DNA from: Anaerolineae bacterium
Lineage (GTDB): Bacteria > Chloroflexota > Anaerolineae > J102
Direction of reading: 5' to 3'
NCBI GenBank assembly: GCA_026985975.1
Contig: JALSPL010000059.1
Span: 1 to 5,017, forward strand
DNA length: 5,017 nt
In this document: positions 1-5,017 of the stretch, in pieces
Layout: every line of letters begins with the position of its first letter
Numbering within the stretch: the stretch's first letter is position 1
Made by a program: the position numbers and the translations under genes
Notes under the pieces: generated by a model
Told to the model about the DNA's origin: nothing
The model's database searches: none
The model's input: only the letters and a program-made list of their open reading frames with translations

Positions 1-68
1 GATTGACGAATGTTGACGAAAATAGACGATTTTCTTCGTCAATCTTCGTCTTTTCGTCTATTTTCGTC
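1..68. repeat. GACGAA/TTCGTC hexamer array with interleaved inverted repeats
   Basis: GACGAA occurs at 5-10 and 15-20, with a one-base variant (GACGAT) at 25-30, at exact 10-bp steps. The reverse complement TTCGTC occurs at 35-40, 45-50, 53-58 and 63-68, at steps of 10, 8 and 10. Two longer perfect inverted repeats are embedded: 1-10 with 35-44 (10 bp) and 15-29 with 54-68 (15 bp), each enclosing 24 nt. They cross, so they cannot form together as simple hairpins. A third, nested fold pairs 25-29 with 36-40, 15-20 with 45-50 and 5-10 with 53-58. The helical spacing suits a multi-site protein-binding array, and the symmetry suits a structured intergenic repeat. Which it is cannot be told from this window. 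The array touches the left edge and may continue beyond it. Confidence 0.85.
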
Positions 69-234
69 GGCATCTTAGGGCGACAGAGGCTTCTGACAAG
101 CTGCACCCCCTGAAATCCAAAAGAGCCTGATTATTTTTTGCAAGGGGTGGAATTCAAATTCATTATACCCGACCAGACCCTTATTTTCTTAAAACGAGTC
201 TGCCTCCTCGCCAGCCCTGGCAATGTAACTCCCT
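69..234. other. Intergenic stretch with no identified feature
   Basis: No convincing gene, RNA or terminator was seen here. There is a T-run at 134-139 and a possible CACCCC (104-109) / GGGGTG (144-149) pairing across a 34-nt loop, too weak to call a structure. Confidence 0.5.
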
Positions 235-263
235 TTGCACTGTGTCTTGATATCCGCTAGAAT
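235..263 (+). promoter_or_regulatory. Candidate sigma-A-type promoter for the membrane protein gene at 271
   Basis: TTGCAC (235-240) and TAGAAT (258-263, 5 of 6 to the -10 consensus) are separated by 17 bp. The -10 box ends 7 nt before the ATG at 271, which places the expected transcription start at or next to the start codon. The mRNA would then be leaderless. The -35 box matches the consensus only in its first three bases. Confidence 0.5.
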
Positions 264-270
264 AATCCTT

Positions 271-732
271 ATGGAAAAGCTCAAGCCTCTTGTTTCCCGA
301 CATTGGTTGTTCGCCCTGGCCGGCGTCATGTGGACCGGCGTGGGGGTGATGTTGATGTGGCGGGCCTGGATATGGCTTTCCGCCATGAAGCCTGCCTGGG
401 CCATGGGCATTGCGCTGGCGGGCGTTATCATCGCCATTGGCTTCTATTACTTCATGTTCACCAAAACCGTGGCGAAAAATATCCGGCGTCTCTGCGGATT
501 GCCTGATCCGGTGGGGGTTTTGGCCTTCAATTCGCCCAAAGGCTACATCCTCATCATCTTTATGATCAGCATGGGCGTCGCCTTGCGTCACTCCCCCCTC
601 GATCGACGAATTCTGGCTCTGATTTACGCCGGGATGGGCGGGGCGCTGTTTCTGGCCAGCCTGCATTTCTATCGCCAGTTTCATATCGTGCGGGTGCAGA
701 AACGTCCTTGCGACGAGTCGTCGGGCCGGTAG
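271..732 (+). CDS. Small conserved-type integral membrane protein, function unknown
   Basis: This encodes a 153-residue protein with four predicted membrane helices, at about residues 12-32, 42-63, 92-107 and 113-132. Between helices 2 and 3 is a polar stretch with the pattern FTKTVAKNIRR (63-73), and a basic tail follows helix 4. The pattern, including MWTGVG near residue 20 and LFLASL at 126-131, recalls small uncharacterised bacterial inner-membrane proteins, but I cannot name the family or a function. The frame stays open upstream to a TTG at 235. I prefer the ATG at 271 because the protein then begins with a typical short charged segment (MEKLKP) and a -10-like box lies just 7 nt upstream. 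No SD site precedes either start. The next gene starts 84 bp downstream with its own promoter-like sequence, so this is probably a single-gene unit. Confidence 0.8.
   Translation: MEKLKPLVSRHWLFALAGVMWTGVGVMLMWRAWIWLSAMKPAWAMGIALAGVIIAIGFYYFMFTKTVAKNIRRLCGLPDPVGVLAFNSPKGYILIIFMISMGVALRHSPLDRRILALIYAGMGGALFLASLHFYRQFHIVRVQKRPCDESSGR
711..723. repeat. Short perfect palindrome at the 3' end of the membrane protein gene
   Basis: CGACGA (711-716) and TCGTCG (718-723) flank a single G, inside the last codons of the gene. A one-base centre cannot form a normal hairpin loop, so this is not a terminator. It may be chance in GC-rich coding sequence. Confidence 0.35.
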
Positions 733-780
733 TCGATACAGCAATCTGAAACGTTGTTGATGGCCGGGGAGGGAGAAGCA

Positions 781-810
781 TTGGCGGGAATGCCGATGTC
801 GTTTTATAAT
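781..810 (+). promoter_or_regulatory. Candidate sigma-A-type promoter for the lipoprotein gene at 817
   Basis: TTGGCG (781-786, 4 of 6 to the -35 consensus) and a perfect TATAAT (805-810) are separated by 18 bp. The -10 box ends only 6 nt before the ATG at 817, so transcription should start at or beside that codon. This supports 817 as the start, because the in-frame starts further upstream (754, 760, 790, 796) would lie outside the transcript. Confidence 0.6.
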
Positions 811-816
811 CACAGC

Positions 817-2058
817 ATGAAACGTTTGCTCCTGGCGTCTGTTTTATTGCTCTTGCTGCTGGCCGCATGTGCGCCCGCGCCCACGGCCGCGCCCGAACCC
901 ACAGCCACGCCCGTCCCGGCTGTTCCCATCGCCCCGGCCACGCCCGTGGCGCCCACCCTCACTCTGTGGCTGCCCGACTGGATGGCGCTGCCCGACGCCG
1001 CGGGCGCTGATAGCCTGAACGAGATCATCGCCGCTTTCGAAAAGGAGAAAGGCGTTCAGGTGAGCATCATTCCCAAACTGCCTCGCGGCAAAGGCGGTTT
1101 GCTGGATGCTTTGCGCACTACCAAGCCCGTGGCCCCCTCCGTCCTGCCCGACATCATCGCCTTACCCTTTCAGGACATCCCCGCGGCGGCGCAGGATGAC
1201 CTTTTGCAGCCATTGGATGACTTATTTCCTGCGCAAATCCTGGATGATCTGTATCCCTTCGCCCGTCAGGCCAGTCAAGTCGAAGACGCCTGGATGGCCA
1301 TGCCCTTCGCCGCTGATTTCGAGCACATTTCTTTTCAACCTGCCGCGCTTTCCGATCCTCCCGTTAATTGGGAAATCGTCCTCTCATCCCGAAGCAAATA
1401 TGCTTTTCCCGCCGGAGGAACGGATAGCGCCTGGACAGATGCGCTGCTGCTGCATTATCTCAGCGCCGTGCCCGCAGGAGAAAAGGCTGATCGCAACAAG
1501 CAAGCATTGCGGCGGCAGTTGAATTTCTACGAGGCGCTTTATCGGCAGGGACAAGTGGATGAATCGATATTGCAGATCAACAGCCCGGACGGCTCCTGGG
1601 AGCAGGCCCTACAAGGCGCCGTGATCCTGGCTGAAACCACCGCCAAACTGTGGCTGGGCCAGCGGGGCGACGCTACTTTCTTGCGATTTGGTCCCATCCC
1701 CTCTTCCGACAGCCAGTCCCGATACCTGATTCATGGCTGGGCCTACGCCATTATCACCGCCGATGAGACCCATCAGGCCCTGGCCGTCGATCTCATCAAC
1801 CGGCTGGTGGCGGCCCAGACGCTCTCCGATTGGAGCAGACAGGCGCACGCACTCCCCGCCCGTCGCTCCTCTCTGCAGCAATGGCCGCGGGATGATTATC
1901 GCGATTTCGCCAACGAAGCGCTGGAAAAGGGGTTTTTGACGCCCGAATTCACCCGGGACGAGGCGATGACGCGTAGCGTCCGCCAGGCGGTGCGGGCGGT
2001 GCTTTCGGGCGAGATGACGGCTGACGACGCCTGGAATCAGGCTGTGGCCAACTGGTAA
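817..2058 (+). CDS. Extracellular solute-binding lipoprotein (ABC-type, family 1-like)
   Basis: This 413-residue protein is probably exported, lipidated and anchored outside the cytoplasmic membrane to capture a substrate, perhaps a sugar, for an ABC importer. Residues 1-17 form a classic signal peptide (MKR, then a Leu-rich core) ending in the lipobox LAAC with the lipidated Cys at 18. An Ala/Pro/Thr-rich tether spans about 19-46. The binding fold then opens with TLTLWLPDW (47-55), typical of these proteins, followed by PDIIAL (111-116). Near the end come WAYAII (308-313), an ALPARR segment (345-350) and a final DDAWNQAV (403-410), all placed as in sugar-binding proteins of about 400-450 residues. 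The frame stays open upstream to a TTG at 754. ATG 817 was chosen because it gives a normal signal-peptide N-terminus and sits 6 nt after TATAAT. A weak purine-rich stretch near 767-775 could serve ATG 790 or 796 instead. No permease or ATPase gene adjoins it, so the ligand is unknown. Confidence 0.8.
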   Translation: MKRLLLASVLLLLLLAACAPAPTAAPEPTATPVPAVPIAPATPVAPTLTLWLPDWMALPDAAGADSLNEIIAAFEKEKGVQVSIIPKLPRGKGGLLDALRTTKPVAPSVLPDIIALPFQDIPAAAQDDLLQPLDDLFPAQILDDLYPFARQASQVEDAWMAMPFAADFEHISFQPAALSDPPVNWEIVLSSRSKYAFPAGGTDSAWTDALLLHYLSAVPAGEKADRNKQALRRQLNFYEALYRQGQVDESILQINSPDGSWEQALQGAVILAETTAKLWLGQRGDATFLRFGPIPSSDSQSRYLIHGWAYAIITADETHQALAVDLINRLVAAQTLSDWSRQAHALPARRSSLQQWPRDDYRDFANEALEKGFLTPEFTRDEAMTRSVRQAVRAVLSGEMTADDAWNQAVANW

Positions 2059-2064
2059 TCGCAT

Positions 2065-3405
2065 TCAAATATCGGCGCTATCCTGGATGGGAATCGACAA
2101 ATCATGGGATGAAGAGGCGATGGCCGCGCGGGTCAGGTTCGTTTCGGTGCGAGAACGATAGCGGGCGATCTCCTGCAAGCGCAGGCTGACGCTGCGACCA
2201 TTGTCGGGCAGCGAAAAGCGCATGGCGTGGGCGCGTTGCAACCAATCCTCCGCCTGATCATACTCGCCATTTTCCAGCAACAATCGTCCCAACACAGCCA
2301 TGCTGCACACATCCATTGGATTCGCTTTCAGTTTGCGTTGCAGATTCGCCATCATCCGATCATCTTTGTCGCTCCAGGGCAGACGCACGCCCACATCGAA
2401 AATGATGTCTGTCAGGGTGTACGACGCGCTCATCTCGGCCCGATGACGCACCACCGCCCGGGAGCGGGGGATGATCATATCCAGCTCCCGCACGATGCGG
2501 GCGTGAAGGATGGCCTGGACGAAATCGATTTCCGAGTAAACGATCACCTCGCCGCCCGGCTCGATGACCACATCCAGCCATTGTTCGCTTTCGGTGGTGG
2601 TCAGCTTGATCAGCATCACCGGCACGCTCGAACCATTGTGGATGCGAATAACGTCATCCATGGCCGTCACCTTCAGTCCGGCGAGCTGTCGGGCCTCCTC
2701 GCGATTGACGGGGATGCGCTCCTGACAGGGGAATTGCACATCCAGGATCTCCAGAAAATCGGCGGAGTAGTCCTTGAACACGCCTACATGCTCATGGATC
2801 ACGTCCTCCTCCACCATCTCGAACACAACCTTGCTTCCCACCAGTCTTTCCAGCAAAGGGTCCGCCTTGTGCCCGATTTGGCCCAGGGCGGCGCTTCCCA
2901 GTTTTTGGAGATGCGATTCGCTGGCGTCACCCACAAGCTGTCCCACCGGTTTACGGGCGCGGCCAATGGCCATGCCTATGACTTCATTCAACGATTCGGA
3001 GGCGTTGCTGACGAAAATGCGGGTTTTGCGCAGCATTCGTCGGAAAATGTTGGGGTGAAAAGCCCTTTTTATGGCCCTGGCGCGCTGTTCCGTCCGTTCT
3101 GGACTGAGTTCATCGGCGTAGCGAAAGATAGTTTGGATTGTGGCGAATTCATCGTCATAGAGCAGATAGCTGGTTTCCAAATGACTGTCATCCTGCACCG
3201 CGTTTCTATAGTGCATCTCGATGCCTGTGGGGAGCGTTTCCATCACGCCCCACACCCGACGGCCATTGTTCAGTTCCAGCGTAACGTGGAAACCGTTGAA
3301 AGAGGCGAGGCAGGCGTCTCTGCGGCGGAAACGCAGCCAGGCTGCAAGCAGTGATGAAATAAAGATGACCCCAATCGTGGCAATGAATCCCCAATCGATG
3401 ATCAT
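2065..3405 (-). CDS. Membrane-anchored multidomain protein with TPR-like repeat, function unknown
   Basis: This 446-residue protein is not one I recognise. Residues 5-24 form one N-terminal membrane helix followed by RFRRR, so the rest probably lies in the cytoplasm (positive-inside rule). Residues 39-64 (HVTLELNNGRR...GIEM) alternate like the first motif of an Sm-like small beta barrel; this is a resemblance only. Residues 100-195 are mostly helical, with a strongly basic part at 102-130. A second beta-rich part covers about 205-295, including IRIHNGSSVPVMLIKL (253-268) and DVVIEPGGEVIVY (278-290). Residues 361-395 fit one TPR-like helical pair (LGRLLLENGEYDQAEDWLQRA). The tail after about 420 is polar and probably disordered. 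The start is well supported: GGAGGAG lies just upstream of the ATG. The gene converges on the solute-binding lipoprotein with 6 bp between stop codons and diverges from the HIT gene. A scaffold or protein-binding role is conceivable, but nothing proves it. Confidence 0.8.
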   Translation of the reverse strand: MIIDWGFIATIGVIFISSLLAAWLRFRRRDACLASFNGFHVTLELNNGRRVWGVMETLPTGIEMHYRNAVQDDSHLETSYLLYDDEFATIQTIFRYADELSPERTEQRARAIKRAFHPNIFRRMLRKTRIFVSNASESLNEVIGMAIGRARKPVGQLVGDASESHLQKLGSAALGQIGHKADPLLERLVGSKVVFEMVEEDVIHEHVGVFKDYSADFLEILDVQFPCQERIPVNREEARQLAGLKVTAMDDVIRIHNGSSVPVMLIKLTTTESEQWLDVVIEPGGEVIVYSEIDFVQAILHARIVRELDMIIPRSRAVVRHRAEMSASYTLTDIIFDVGVRLPWSDKDDRMMANLQRKLKANPMDVCSMAVLGRLLLENGEYDQAEDWLQRAHAMRFSLPDNGRSVSLRLQEIARYRSRTETNLTRAAIASSSHDLSIPIQDSADI

Positions 3406-3408
3406 AAA

Positions 3409-3415
3409 CTCCTCC
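3409..3415 (-). promoter_or_regulatory. Strong Shine-Dalgarno site for the minus-strand gene
   Basis: On the minus strand the sequence reads GGAGGAG, then TTT, then ATG at 3405. This near-perfect ribosome binding site fixes the start and contrasts with the SD-less starts of the plus-strand genes at 271, 817 and 3552. Confidence 0.85.
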
Positions 3416-3426
3416 AGACGTGTGGC

Positions 3427-3442
3427 ATGATGTGTGATGATG
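3427..3442. repeat. Direct repeat ATGATG with 10-bp period in the divergent intergenic region
   Basis: ATGATG occurs at 3427-3432 and 3437-3442, separated by TGTG. It lies between the minus-strand start and the TATAAT box that may serve the HIT gene. One helical turn between copies would suit a regulator site, but short ATG-rich repeats also arise by chance. Confidence 0.3.
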
Positions 3443-3448
3443 TTTCCT

Positions 3449-3477
3449 TTGTCCTGACAGAACAGCTATACTATAAT
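3449..3477 (+). promoter_or_regulatory. Candidate promoter upstream of the HIT-family gene
   Basis: TTGTCC (3449-3454, 4 of 6 to the -35 consensus) and a perfect TATAAT (3472-3477) are 17 bp apart. Use of this promoter would give a leader of about 68 nt before the ATG at 3552. The same AT-rich core reads TATAGT on the minus strand (3475-3470) and might also drive the divergent gene, although no good -35 box is visible on that side. Confidence 0.5.
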
Positions 3478-3509
3478 CAGAAAACGCTTCTAAAACGATC
3501 CAATGGACA

Positions 3510-3531
3510 ATTGATCGGTTCAGTTATCAAT
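3510..3531. repeat. Small inverted repeat in the HIT gene leader
   Basis: ATTGAT (3510-3515) and ATCAAT (3526-3531) are perfect inverted 6-bp arms around 10 nt, 20 bp before the HIT start codon. This could be an operator half-site pair or a weak leader hairpin. It is AT-rich and short, so chance is plausible. Confidence 0.25.
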
Positions 3532-3551
3532 AAACTTCGGTATTTTTTCTT

Positions 3552-4061
3552 ATGGAACGACTTTATACGCCGTGGCGATGGGATTACATGGTGAATCCCA
3601 AGCCGGATCACTGCCCTTTCTGTGACTATCTGACGCAGGATCCAGGCCATGATCCTGAGAACTTTCTCCTGTTTCGGGCGCCGCATACATTCATTGTGCT
3701 CAACCGCTATCCTTATTCCAACGGGCATCTCATGGTTCTGCCCAACGAGCATGTGAGCACGCTGGCTGCGTTGTCGGATGAAACGCAATTCGAGTTGATA
3801 AAGCTCACCACTTATTGCACCCGGATTTTGGGGCAGGCTTATCATCCTCATGGCTTCAATGTGGGCATCAATATCGGCAAAGCTGCGGGTGCGGGCATGG
3901 AGGCGCATTTGCACATTCACATCGTGCCGCGCTGGCAGGGCGACACCAACTTCATGCCCGTCATCGCCAAGACCAAAGTCATGCCCGAAACCCTGGACAG
4001 CGTCTACACCCGCCTGAAGCGCGTCATGAAAGAAATGCCGCCGCCTGTTTTTGACGAATAA
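3552..4061 (+). CDS. HIT-family protein, Ap4A phosphorylase/hydrolase-like
   Basis: This complete 169-residue protein of the histidine-triad superfamily probably cleaves a dinucleoside polyphosphate such as Ap4A, or another nucleotide-phosphate bond, in the cytoplasm. The catalytic triad is HLHIHIVPRW (119-128), with histidines 119, 121 and 123; the middle one is the usual nucleophile. The following GDTNFM (130-135) and the N-terminal LYTPWRWDYM (4-13) are features of the group containing mycobacterial Ap4A phosphorylase Rv2613c. The CPFC pair (Cys21, Cys24) probably binds zinc together with histidines such as His67. NRYPYSNGHLMVLPNEH (51-67) is the usual nucleotide-pocket segment, and GFNVGINIG (101-109) precedes the triad. 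No SD site precedes the ATG. TATTTT at 3541-3546 lies 5 nt upstream and might be a -10 box, although TATAAT at 3472-3477 is the better promoter. An acyl-CoA dehydrogenase gene follows after 68 bp. Phosphorylase versus hydrolase activity cannot be decided from sequence. Confidence 0.9.
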   Translation: MERLYTPWRWDYMVNPKPDHCPFCDYLTQDPGHDPENFLLFRAPHTFIVLNRYPYSNGHLMVLPNEHVSTLAALSDETQFELIKLTTYCTRILGQAYHPHGFNVGINIGKAAGAGMEAHLHIHIVPRWQGDTNFMPVIAKTKVMPETLDSVYTRLKRVMKEMPPPVFDE

Positions 4062-4113
4062 TCGGTTGTTATATCCAAACGCTTTCTTCCTCCTTCCCCT
4101 CACAATCTAACGC

Positions 4114-4120
4114 AAAGGAG
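4114..4120 (+). promoter_or_regulatory. Shine-Dalgarno site for the acyl-CoA dehydrogenase
   Basis: AAAGGAG ends 9 nt before the ATG at 4130. It supports that start and shows this gene does not rely on leaderless initiation. No clear promoter or terminator was seen in the 68 bp after the HIT gene, so read-through from that gene is likely. Confidence 0.75.
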
Positions 4121-4129
4121 CTTTGACAA

Positions 4130-5017
4130 ATGGATCTGCATCTCAATGAAGAGCATGTCATGATTCGGGACGCCGCCCGGGATTTCGCCCAGAATGAGAT
4201 CGCGCCGGTGGCCGCGCATTATGATGAGACGGGTGAATTTCCGCTGCCGATTATCAAGATGATGGGAGAAATGGGGTTTATGGGCATCGAGATGCCCGAG
4301 GAGTACGGCGGCGCCGGCATGGACACCATCGCCTACATCCTGGCCATGGAGGAGATCGCCAAGGCCGATGTGGCCACCTCGACGATTATGTCGGTGAACA
4401 ACTCGCTCTATTGTCACGGCATCTACACCTTTGGCACAGAAGAGCAGCGTCAAACATGGATTACGCCCATCACCACGGGCGAGCAGATCGGCGCCTACGC
4501 CCTCACCGAGCCCATGTCCGGCTCGGACGCAGGCACCATGCGCACCCGCGCCGCGCTCAGCGAGGATGGGACTTATTACACCATCAACGGCATCAAATCA
4601 TGGATCACCTCGGGCCCGGTGGCGAACCGCCTGGTGCTCTTTGCCGTCACCGATCCCGACGCCAGGCCCAAACACCGCGGCGTCACCGCTTTTCTCATCG
4701 ACACCAGCCAGCCCGGATTCACCGCGGGCAAGGAGGAGCCCAAGCTGGGCATTCGCGCCTCGGCCACCTGCGAGATCATGTTCGATGATTACAAATGTCC
4801 GGCCGAAAACGTGCTGGGCAAGCCGGGCCAGGGCTTCAAAATCGCCATGACCGTGTTGGACGCCGGGCGCATCGGCATCGCCAGTCAGGCACTGGGCGTG
4901 GCCGAGGCCGCGTATGAGGCCAGCGTGCAATACGCCCGAGAGCGCATCGCCTTCGGGCATCCCATCGGTGAATTTCAGATGATCCAGCAGAAGATCGCGG
5001 ACATGAAGACCCGCATC
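4130..5017 (+). CDS. Acyl-CoA dehydrogenase, short-chain (butyryl-CoA dehydrogenase-like), 3' end outside window
   Basis: The first 296 residues are present, of about 380 expected; the frame is still open at the right edge. The enzyme is an FAD flavoprotein that oxidises an acyl-CoA to the trans-2-enoyl-CoA in beta-oxidation or butyrate metabolism, passing electrons to an electron-transfer flavoprotein. The N-terminal helical domain (1-120) includes MPEEYGGAG (55-63). YALTEPMSGSDAG (123-135) is the family signature at the FAD and substrate site, and WITSG (158-162) also contacts flavin. KLGIRAS (205-211) ends the beta domain. LDAGRIGIASQALG (243-256) strongly resembles short-chain and butyryl-CoA dehydrogenases. 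Gly246 occupies the place of the catalytic Glu found in isovaleryl- and long-chain enzymes, so the base should be the later Glu, beyond the window. RIAFGHPI (272-279) and the following Gln283 match the FAD-binding segment of the C-terminal domain. The start is set by AAAGGAG upstream. Chain-length preference is inferred from resemblance. Confidence 0.93.
   Translation, partial: MDLHLNEEHVMIRDAARDFAQNEIAPVAAHYDETGEFPLPIIKMMGEMGFMGIEMPEEYGGAGMDTIAYILAMEEIAKADVATSTIMSVNNSLYCHGIYTFGTEEQRQTWITPITTGEQIGAYALTEPMSGSDAGTMRTRAALSEDGTYYTINGIKSWITSGPVANRLVLFAVTDPDARPKHRGVTAFLIDTSQPGFTAGKEEPKLGIRASATCEIMFDDYKCPAENVLGKPGQGFKIAMTVLDAGRIGIASQALGVAEAAYEASVQYARERIAFGHPIGEFQMIQQKIADMKTRI

Noticed and set aside
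1..68. CRISPR array
   Set aside because: The repeat unit is a hexamer at 8-10 bp spacing in both orientations, with no 23-37 bp repeats, no unique spacers of regular length and no cas genes.
3..113. Frame open from the left edge to a TGA at 111-113, possibly the end of an upstream gene
   Set aside because: Most of it translates the GACGAA/TTCGTC array as low-complexity Ser/Phe/Val sequence, with no recognisable protein C-terminus. The array is better read as intergenic.
104..149. CACCCC / GGGGTG pairing as a terminator or riboswitch
   Set aside because: Six pairs across a 34-nt loop with no T-run after the second arm are too weak, and no known riboswitch core was recognised.
138..169. TTGCAA and TATACC as a promoter further upstream of the membrane protein gene
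   Set aside because: The spacing is about 20 bp and the -10 match is poor; the 235-263 pair fits the start codon better.
181..813. Open frame of 210 codons on the minus strand opposite the small membrane protein
   Set aside because: It is His/Gly/Pro-rich and low in hydrophobic patterning. The plus strand gives a coherent four-helix protein with a promoter-like sequence.
2227..3354. Open frame of 375 codons on the plus strand, opposite the unknown minus-strand gene
   Set aside because: Its translation is rich in His and Gln with no domain pattern, as expected from the complement of a GC-rich gene. The minus-strand frame is longer and has a strong SD site, a membrane helix and a TPR-like repeat.
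3477..4103. Open frame of 208 codons on the minus strand opposite the HIT gene
   Set aside because: The plus strand carries an unmistakable HIT motif and full-length family features, so this is an antisense shadow.
4411..4960. Several open frames in other phases and on the minus strand over the acyl-CoA dehydrogenase
   Set aside because: All overlap a continuous 296-codon frame with acyl-CoA dehydrogenase signatures. Their own translations are Arg/His/Pro/Ser-rich or Gly-rich shadows.

Overview
The window looks like an ordinary chromosomal stretch of a GC-rich bacterium, most likely a member of the Chloroflexota (Anaerolineae/Caldilineae-like). This is an inference from three things: a lipoprotein whose lipobox is followed by a long Ala/Pro/Thr tether, a short-chain-type acyl-CoA dehydrogenase gene, and a mixture of genes with Shine-Dalgarno (SD) sites and genes that look leaderless. 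No phage, transposon, CRISPR, tRNA or rRNA signal was found.

Layout. Positions 1-68 hold a compact AT-rich array of a GACGAA hexamer, three copies in one direction and four in the other, mostly at 10-bp spacing. Positions 69-234 hold nothing I can name. At 271-732 (+) lies a small four-helix membrane protein of unknown function. At 817-2058 (+) lies a lipoprotein resembling family-1 extracellular solute-binding proteins, with no transporter genes beside it. It converges, with 6 bp between stop codons, on a gene at 2065-3405 (-). That gene encodes a membrane-anchored protein of unknown function with an Sm-like beta segment, a helical middle, a beta-rich domain and one TPR-like repeat. A 146-bp divergent intergenic region follows. 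Next is a HIT-family nucleotide hydrolase/phosphorylase at 3552-4061 (+), resembling diadenosine tetraphosphate (Ap4A) phosphorylases. After 68 bp comes an acyl-CoA dehydrogenase starting at 4130 (+), which runs off the right edge in frame.

Regulation and joint function. The genes at 271 and 817 each have a sigma-A-like -10 box only 6-7 nt before the chosen ATG and no usable SD site, which suggests leaderless mRNAs. The genes at 3405 (-) and 4130 (+) have clear SD sites. The HIT and dehydrogenase genes may be co-transcribed, but nothing shows a shared pathway. I see no convincing new multi-gene system. The items most worth a second look are the GACGAA array and the unrecognised minus-strand protein.
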